Below, in pieces: positions 4,811-9,481 of a stretch of DNA of 9,481 nt (its first letter is position 1; each line of letters opens with the position of its first letter). The DNA lies in contig JACQEC010000376.1 in NCBI GenBank assembly GCA_016200765.1, forward strand, positions 1 to 9,481. Direction: 5' to 3'. The stretch comes from Chloroflexota bacterium. GTDB lineage: Bacteria; Chloroflexota; Anaerolineae; JACRMK01. The position numbers and the translations under genes were made by a program. The notes below the pieces were generated by a model that did not search any database, was not told the origin of the DNA, and was given only the letters and a program-made list of their open reading frames with translations.

Positions 4811-6430
4811 ATGAGTAAGCGAACTCTGGTTTTTGCCAGCGTGATGATGGTGGTCGTGCTGGTGTTGGCGGCCTGTGGTCAAACCGCGCCCGCCGCGCCG
4901 GCGGCGACCCAACCGGCGCCGGCGGCGCAAATCCAACGGGGCGGAGACCTCATCATGGCCCTCGTGACCGACGTCGGCACCCTGAATCCCCACCTCAGCA
5001 GCAACGCCGCTACCATGAATATTTTCTATCAAGGGCTCGAGCCGCTGGTGTGGATTGACCCGCAGACCAAGCAGGCGAAGGGCTGGCTTGCCACGTCGTG
5101 GGACGTGTCCGCGGATGGGAAGGAGTGGACCTTCCAACTGCGCCAGGGGGTCAAGTTCCACGACGGCACGCCGTTCAACGCGGCGGCGGCGAAGTGGAAT
5201 TTCGATCACCTGCTCGACCCGAAACTGCAAGCCGGAGCGGCGCGCAACTTCGTCGCTTCGGTGGCGCGGGTCGAGGCCCCGGCCGAGTACACGCTGAAGC
5301 TCTTCCTCAAAAGCACGGACGCCGGACTGTTGGACAGCCTGCACTACGGCCATATCGGCATGATCTGCCCGGAGGCGGTCAAGCAGTTTGGCGACACGGA
5401 ATTCGCCAACCACTTCTGCGGGACCGGCCCCTATAAGCTGAAAGAGTTGGTGGCCGGCAACCACGTGACCTTCGTGCGCAACGAAGAGTACAACTGGGCC
5501 CCGGACTGGATGGGCCACCAGGGTCCGGGCTACCTGAACAGCATCACCTGGCGCTTCATCACGGACGACACCACCCGCACCGCCGTGCTCGAGACCGGCG
5601 AGGTCAACGTGGCGGTGAACCTCCCGGCCCCCGACGTGACGCGCCTCATGGCGAACAAGAACCTGACGATCATGAGCCCGATGCCCTCGGGCGTCTCGCA
5701 GGGCCTCTACATGAACGTGACCAAGTGGCCGACGGACGACCTGGTCATCCGGCAAGCCATGGCGTGGGCGGCGGACCGCGAGACGTTCTCAAAGGTGGCT
5801 TACTTCGGCATCTGGCCTCCGACTTCCACCACGCTCTCTCCGAACACGCTCTGCTATAGCAAGGAGTCAGAGATTTACCGCTATGACCCGGCGAAGGCGA
5901 AAGCCCTGCTCGACGGCGCCGGCTACAAAGACACGAACGGCGACGGCATTCGCGAGAAGGACGGCAAACCCATCAAGGTTCTGTTTATCAAGGAGGCCAG
6001 TTTTCTGGGGGCGGAGTTGATCCAGTCGCAGTTTCGCGCGGTCGGCATTGACGTGGAGATTCAAGAAGTGTCGGCAGCGGGAAGGCAAGACGCGGCTTCC
6101 AAGGGACTGCACAATATCATGCCCGGCGGCACGATCTCCGGCGACCCCTCCTTCATGAACAACTACTTCATGACCGGTTCGCCGCTCAATGTGGCGAAGG
6201 TCTCCGACAAGGAGTTGGAAAAGTTGTTGCTGGACGCCAAGGCGGCGCTGGATGTCAAGGAACGCTGTAAGCTGTTCGCCGCCGTGCAGAAGCGGATCAT
6301 GGAGAACGTCTATCACCTCCCGCTGGTCGTCTCGCCGTCTACCATCGGCACCCGCAAGGAAGTTCAGGGGATACGCTTCGACGTGACCGGCTGGTTCATG
6401 GTGCTCTACGACACGTACATGCAGCGTTAG
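4811..6430 (+). CDS. ABC transporter solute-binding lipoprotein, family 5 (DppA/OppA/NikA class)
   Basis: 539 residues. It captures a substrate outside the cell and delivers it to the permeases encoded next. Seen: a lipoprotein signal peptide (K3, R4, hydrophobic core 5-19, lipobox LAAC with Cys22), an Ala/Pro/Gln-rich linker (24-41), then the family 5 hallmarks ATSWDVSADGKEWTFQLRQG (94-113), VKFHDGTPFNAAAAKWNFDH (114-133), GTGPYKL (204-210) and a DTNGDGIREKDGK loop (374-386) common in the family. Start: ATG 4811 with AAGGAGGAG at 4795-4803. Family 5 proteins bind di- and oligopeptides, nickel complexes, opines, sugars or other solutes, and the pocket cannot be read without structure or alignment. 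First gene of a three-gene operon; dppB-like follows after 26 bases. Confidence 0.95.
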   Translation: MSKRTLVFASVMMVVVLVLAACGQTAPAAPAATQPAPAAQIQRGGDLIMALVTDVGTLNPHLSSNAATMNIFYQGLEPLVWIDPQTKQAKGWLATSWDVSADGKEWTFQLRQGVKFHDGTPFNAAAAKWNFDHLLDPKLQAGAARNFVASVARVEAPAEYTLKLFLKSTDAGLLDSLHYGHIGMICPEAVKQFGDTEFANHFCGTGPYKLKELVAGNHVTFVRNEEYNWAPDWMGHQGPGYLNSITWRFITDDTTRTAVLETGEVNVAVNLPAPDVTRLMANKNLTIMSPMPSGVSQGLYMNVTKWPTDDLVIRQAMAWAADRETFSKVAYFGIWPPTSTTLSPNTLCYSKESEIYRYDPAKAKALLDGAGYKDTNGDGIREKDGKPIKVLFIKEASFLGAELIQSQFRAVGIDVEIQEVSAAGRQDAASKGLHNIMPGGTISGDPSFMNNYFMTGSPLNVAKVSDKELEKLLLDAKAALDVKERCKLFAAVQKRIMENVYHLPLVVSPSTIGTRKEVQGIRFDVTGWFMVLYDTYMQR

Positions 6431-6456
6431 AGCCGTAGCGGCGAACGATAGACGAT

Positions 6457-7392
6457 ATGCTCGGTTACGCACTGCGGCGGCTCCTCTGGGGAATCCCGGT
6501 TGCCTTCAGCATCGCGGTGTTCGTCTTTTCGACTCTGCATCTGGTGCCCGGCGATCCGGTGCTGATGTTGTTGGGGTCTTCGAGCGGGCTGTTCAACGTT
6601 ACGCCTGAACTCATCGAGGAGACCCGCCAGCAGTATGGCCTGAATGACCCCTTGCCGGTTCAGTTTGCCCGCTGGGCGGGGAACCTTCTGCGCGGCGACT
6701 TGGGGCTGTCCATCCGCATCAAACGGCCGGTGACGACCTTGATCCTGGAGCGCATCCCGCCCACCATCGAACTCACTCTGGCCGGCATGGCGGTCGGCAC
6801 CCTCTTGGGGTTCGGCCTCGGGCTGATTGCCGCCCTCAAGCGTGACAGCTGGGTGGACACCCTGTGCATGGTCGCGGCTCTGGTCGGCGTTTCCATGCCG
6901 TCCTTCTGGTTCGGGTTCCTGCTGATCTTTCTCTTCTCGCTGACCCTGGCCTGGCTGCCGGCGACGGGGTACGGCGGGCTGGACCGGCTGATCCTGCCCG
7001 CCATCACCCTGGGTTTTGCGCTATCAGCCGTGACCGCCCGGCTCGTCCGCGCCGCGGTTATCGAGGTGCTCGCGCAGGAGTATGTCACGACGGCGCGGGC
7101 CAAGGGTCTGCGAGAAACCGTCATCCTCTACCGCCACGTTCTGAAGAACGTGATGATTCCGGTCATCACGATCCTCGGGGTGCAGTTCGGCAGTCTGCTC
7201 AGCGGCAGTGTGATTATCGAGGCGGTGTTTGCCCGGCAAGGCATCGGCCAACTGCTGGTTGACGCGATCCTCGCGAAGGATTTCCCGGTGGTGCAGGGGG
7301 TCACGCTGGTGATGGCTATCGCCTACGTCCTGCTCAATATTCTGGTGGATATCTCATACCCGCTGTTCGACCCCCGCATCCTCTACAAGTGA
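6457..7392 (+). CDS. ABC transporter permease, DppB/OppB class
   Basis: 311 residues with about six hydrophobic helices (roughly 9-30, 102-126, 136-162, 176-196, 232-258 and 280-301). Seen: the N-terminal class signature LHLVPGDPV (27-35), YGLNDPLPVQFARW (60-73), GDLGLSI (80-86), the cytoplasmic EAA loop at 208-235 (EYVTTARAKGL...HVLKNVMIP) that docks the ATPase, IIEAVF and the final YPLFDPRILY (301-310). With the next gene it forms the membrane channel for the solute delivered by the lipoprotein upstream. ATG 6457 has no clear Shine-Dalgarno, so translation may depend on the upstream gene. Its stop overlaps the next start as GTGA. Confidence 0.95.
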   Translation: MLGYALRRLLWGIPVAFSIAVFVFSTLHLVPGDPVLMLLGSSSGLFNVTPELIEETRQQYGLNDPLPVQFARWAGNLLRGDLGLSIRIKRPVTTLILERIPPTIELTLAGMAVGTLLGFGLGLIAALKRDSWVDTLCMVAALVGVSMPSFWFGFLLIFLFSLTLAWLPATGYGGLDRLILPAITLGFALSAVTARLVRAAVIEVLAQEYVTTARAKGLRETVILYRHVLKNVMIPVITILGVQFGSLLSGSVIIEAVFARQGIGQLLVDAILAKDFPVVQGVTLVMAIAYVLLNILVDISYPLFDPRILYK

Positions 7393-8288
7393 CCACCATC
7401 GCCAGTAAGGCCATGCGGGATGCGCTCCTCTCACGCCCTCCTCGACCGCGATCGGATCGTTGGTCAACGGCGCGGCGCTTCGCCAGAAACAAGGGCGCGG
7501 TCGGCGGTGTCATGGTTCTGGCCTTCATCCTCGCGGCCGTGGGTCTGGCGCCGGTGCTCGCGCCGTACGATCCGATCGCCCTGAACACCAATGAAGTGCT
7601 GGCGCTGCCCGGCGCGCGTCATCTGATGGGCACGGACGATCTGGGCCGTGACGTGTTCAGCCGCATCCTCTATGGCGGACTGCTGTCGCTTAGCGTCGGC
7701 GTCATGGCGGTGTCCATCGCCGGCGTGTCTGGAACGCTCCTCGGCTTGATCGCCGGCTACTATAACGGGTGGATCGAACAAGTCATCATGCGGATCACCG
7801 ATGTGATGCTGGCCTTCCCCGGCATCCTGCTGGCGATGCTCGTCGTGGCGACGCTGGGCCCGAGCCTGACCAATATCATGATCGCGCTGGCTTTCTCCCG
7901 CGCCCCGGCCTACGCCCGTCTGGTGCGGGGATCGGTGCTCGCGATGAAGCAGAACCTGTTCGTCGAAGCGGCCGTCGTCAGGGGGTGTACGCACAACCGC
8001 ATCCTCTTCCGCCACATTCTGCCCAACGTCATGGTGCCGATTCTGGTCGTGGCCTCTCTCGACGTGGGCGTGGCCATCATCGTCGGGGCCAGCTTGAGTT
8101 TCCTTGGACTCGGCGCACAGCCGCCCACGCCGGAGTGGGGACGGATGTTGAGCGACGCCCGCCGGTTTCTGCGCGTCGCCCCCTGGCTTTCAATGTTTCC
8201 GGGTCTGGCGATCATGCTGACCGTGCTGGCGGCCAACCTGGTGGGAGACGGACTGCGCACCGCACTCGACCCACGCTTGAGGGTATGA
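7389..8288 (+). CDS. ABC transporter permease, DppC/OppC class
   Basis: 299 residues. Seen: a basic N-terminal segment, a first helix at about 37-57, APYDPIALN (58-66), the class hallmark HLMGTDDLGRDVFSRILYG (78-96), further helices at about 99-122, 138-156, 163-175, 212-240 and 266-286, the EAA loop (FVEAAVVRGC...RHILPN, 191-213) and SFLGLGAQPPTPEWG (237-251). It ends with DPRLRV. The GTG start overlaps the preceding stop (GTGA), implying coupled translation; ATG 7413 is an alternative that would lose eight residues. The EAA loop has VVRGC where ALG is usual, a mild departure. Normally DppD- and DppF-type ATPases follow in such operons; here only repeats and a convergent gene follow, so the ATPases must be elsewhere. 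Confidence 0.95.
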   Translation: MTTIASKAMRDALLSRPPRPRSDRWSTARRFARNKGAVGGVMVLAFILAAVGLAPVLAPYDPIALNTNEVLALPGARHLMGTDDLGRDVFSRILYGGLLSLSVGVMAVSIAGVSGTLLGLIAGYYNGWIEQVIMRITDVMLAFPGILLAMLVVATLGPSLTNIMIALAFSRAPAYARLVRGSVLAMKQNLFVEAAVVRGCTHNRILFRHILPNVMVPILVVASLDVGVAIIVGASLSFLGLGAQPPTPEWGRMLSDARRFLRVAPWLSMFPGLAIMLTVLAANLVGDGLRTALDPRLRV

Positions 8289-8348
8289 GACGCCGCTTCG
8301 GCTTCCAGAGAGGTTCACGCAGGATCGTCGGAGACGTGAGATGGCATG

Positions 8349-8421
8349 TGTAGGGGCGAAGCAGCGCGTCAGGTGGCGGTCTTGCAACGCGGTGATGTCC
8401 ACGCGCGGCTTCGCCCGTACA
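8349..8421 (+). repeat. 71-bp inverted-repeat element, copy B
   Basis: Arms 8349-8369 (TGTAGGGGCGAAGC...) and 8401-8421 (...GCTTCGCCCGTACA) pair over 21 positions with two mismatches. The core at 8350-8420 is 71 bp, the same length as copy A; by hand about 51 of 71 positions match without gaps, including ACGCGGTGATG in the loop, in the same orientation. It begins 60 bases after the DppC-class stop. The strong hairpin could end transcription or protect the 3' end of the operon mRNA, but no T run follows. Confidence 0.85.
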
Positions 8422-8426
8422 AGGTT

Positions 8427-8542
8427 AAGCAGCGGCTAGCAATCTAAACAGGGTGAGGCCTGGCCGTGGCGGGGAGGGCGAAGCAACGGCCAGCAATCTT
8501 GTTGCTAAACATCGTGAGGCGTGGCCGTTGCTTCGCCCCTAC
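8427..8542 (+). repeat. two tandem related hairpin repeats, copies C1 (degenerate) and C2
   Basis: C2 has perfect 17-bp arms, GGGCGAAGCAACGGCCA at 8476-8492 and its complement at 8522-8538, followed by CTAC; the loop holds GCAATCT and AAACATCGTGAGGC. C1 (about 8427-8470) repeats this as AGCAGCGGCTAGCAATCT, AAACAGGGTGAGGC and TGGCCGT, with decayed arms. The ends resemble copies A and B (GGGCGAAGC) but the loop differs, so these look like a sister subfamily. The right end of C2 overlaps the last bases of etfA. Confidence 0.8.
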
Positions 8543-9481
8543 GAATCTGCGTTACGCCTGCTTCCAGATTTCGCCTTGCGGATGGCGGCGCTGAGGGCCG
8601 GGATGATCTGATGCAGGTCGCCGATGACGGCGTAATCGGCTTTGGCGACGATGGGCGCCTCGCGGTCTGTGTTGATCACGAGAATCTGTTTCGCGCTCTT
8701 ACAGCCGACCATGTGCTGGATGGCGCCGCTGATCCCGCAGGCAATGTACAGTTCCGGCGCGATGCGCGTGCCCGTTTGCCCGACCTGATCGGCGTGCGCG
8801 CGCCAGCCAAGGCTGGTGGCGACGCGCGAGCCGCCTACTACCCCGCCCAGCAGACCGGCTAACTCTTCCAGCTCCTTGAAGCCCTCGGCACTGCCGACCC
8901 CGCGTCCGCCGCCCACCACGAGGCGCGCCTCCGCCAGCGAGACCGCGCCGGGCGCCGATTCGATGCGCCGTGTGACGCGCACGCGCAAATCCTTGTCGCC
9001 GAGTTCGGGTCTGACGACGTTGATCGTCAGCGCGCCGGAGAACCCTTCGACCCTTGGACACGGCTCGGCTGGCACGGCATGGGGCGCGACGGTCAGCAGT
9101 TTGGTTGCTCCGTCGAGGCGGGCTTCCTCCAGCAGGCTTCCGCCCCAGCGCAGGCGCGTCACGAGGTAGGGGTCGCCCGGCTGAATCTCGGTGCAGTTGG
9201 CGGCGAGCGGCAGCTGGGCTCGCGCGGCGACGTGCGCCATGACCTCGTGGCCGCGCTCGCTGGCCGCCGCCAGCACGGCTTGCGGTTTCAGCGCGCCGAT
9301 CAACTCGACCACGCCCTGCGCCCACGCCTCCGGCGCGTATTCGTCCAGACGCTCGTGCTCAATCAGGTGCGCCGTCGAAACGCCATACGCGCTCAAGGGC
9401 TCGACCAGCGCGCCCTGAGCCTGTCGAAGGGCCGCGCCTATCGCCACCACATGCAGGGGCAGTTGGAGCCGCTCGGCCAAC
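8539..9481 (-). CDS. etfA: electron transfer flavoprotein alpha subunit, N-terminus beyond window
   Basis: 314 codons up to the window edge; about 25-30 N-terminal residues are probably missing. EtfA with EtfB carries FAD and passes electrons between acyl-CoA or other dehydrogenases and the quinone pool. Seen, counting from the edge: an N-terminal adenine-nucleotide-alpha-hydrolase-like domain (LHVVAIG, ERGHEVMAHVAARAQLP), then the FAD domain with VVGGGRGVGS (188-197), GGSRVATSLGW (216-226), DQVGQTGTRIAPELYIACGI (231-250), SGAIQHMVG (251-259) and VINTDREAPIVAKADYAVIGD (268-288). The acid usually present in the R-A-A-V-D-x-GW stretch appears as Ser here. Partner etfB is not in the window; it may lie upstream. 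Whether it is a conventional or a bifurcating Etf cannot be judged. The TAG stop lies in the end of a repeat, and a dispersed palindrome sits at residues 16-23. Confidence 0.96.
   Translation of the reverse strand, partial: LAERLQLPLHVVAIGAALRQAQGALVEPLSAYGVSTAHLIEHERLDEYAPEAWAQGVVELIGALKPQAVLAAASERGHEVMAHVAARAQLPLAANCTEIQPGDPYLVTRLRWGGSLLEEARLDGATKLLTVAPHAVPAEPCPRVEGFSGALTINVVRPELGDKDLRVRVTRRIESAPGAVSLAEARLVVGGGRGVGSAEGFKELEELAGLLGGVVGGSRVATSLGWRAHADQVGQTGTRIAPELYIACGISGAIQHMVGCKSAKQILVINTDREAPIVAKADYAVIGDLHQIIPALSAAIRKAKSGSRRNADS
9413..9431 (-). repeat. short dispersed palindrome inside etfA
   Basis: On the minus strand this reads CCCTTCGACAGGCTCAGGG, a sequence I recognise as a short repeat found many times in numerous unrelated bacterial genomes. 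Here it is translated as part of ALRQAQGA, near the N-terminus of the flavoprotein, in a place where EtfA proteins usually have a shorter helix region before the AYG motif. Confidence 0.7.

Noticed and set aside
4739..5755. 338-residue minus-strand frame with a His-rich stretch
   Set aside because: It mirrors the clear solute-binding lipoprotein gene on the plus strand; the His run is the complement of ATG/GTG-rich signal-peptide codons.
8427..8542. CRISPR array
   Set aside because: Only two diverged copies, each a self-complementary hairpin, with no uniform spacers and no cas genes nearby.

Overview
The window is GC-rich bacterial chromosome with no transposase, integrase, phage or CRISPR gene. 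The style of the proteins suggests Chloroflexota (Anaerolineae-like), by inference only: a BatA-like VWA protein, tandem FemAB-like acyltransferases, an Ala/Pro-rich lipoprotein solute-binding protein, and short palindromic repeats dropped into genes and spacers. A 16S or marker-gene placement would be needed to confirm this.

Left part (1-2819). A VWA-domain membrane protein, cut by the window edge, reads rightward. It converges on two tandem FemAB-family genes on the minus strand, coupled by an ATGA overlap. The VWA reading frame has no stop where the protein should end and runs 336 bp into the neighbouring gene, which points to a frame change near 811-817. The upstream FemAB copy carries a 39-bp in-frame palindromic insertion that is exactly absent from its paralogue.

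RNA block (2820-3843). A consensus sigma70 promoter drives the RNase P RNA gene (rnpB), followed within about 10 nt by tRNA-Trp(CCA) and a strong intrinsic terminator. rnpB has an unusual but base-paired P4 helix. A GC-rich stretch of about 240 nt then holds a chain of hairpins and a second intrinsic terminator, and is a candidate non-coding RNA or leader. An alpha/beta hydrolase gene follows.

Transport block (4811-8288). A lipoprotein solute-binding protein and two permeases of the dipeptide/oligopeptide/nickel ABC class (DppA-DppB-DppC order) form an operon. No ATPase genes are present. Two 71-bp inverted-repeat elements of one family lie just outside it at each end, in the same orientation.

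Right part (8289-9481). The gap after the permeases is largely filled by hairpin repeats. An etfA gene (electron-transfer flavoprotein alpha subunit, minus strand, N-terminus beyond the window) ends inside a repeat that appears to supply its stop codon, and it carries another short dispersed repeat in its coding sequence.

The genes do not make one pathway: cell-envelope genes, RNA processing, a hydrolase, peptide-type uptake and electron transfer are simply neighbours. I see no convincing undescribed multi-gene system. The most unusual material is in the RNA block and in the repeat insertions.
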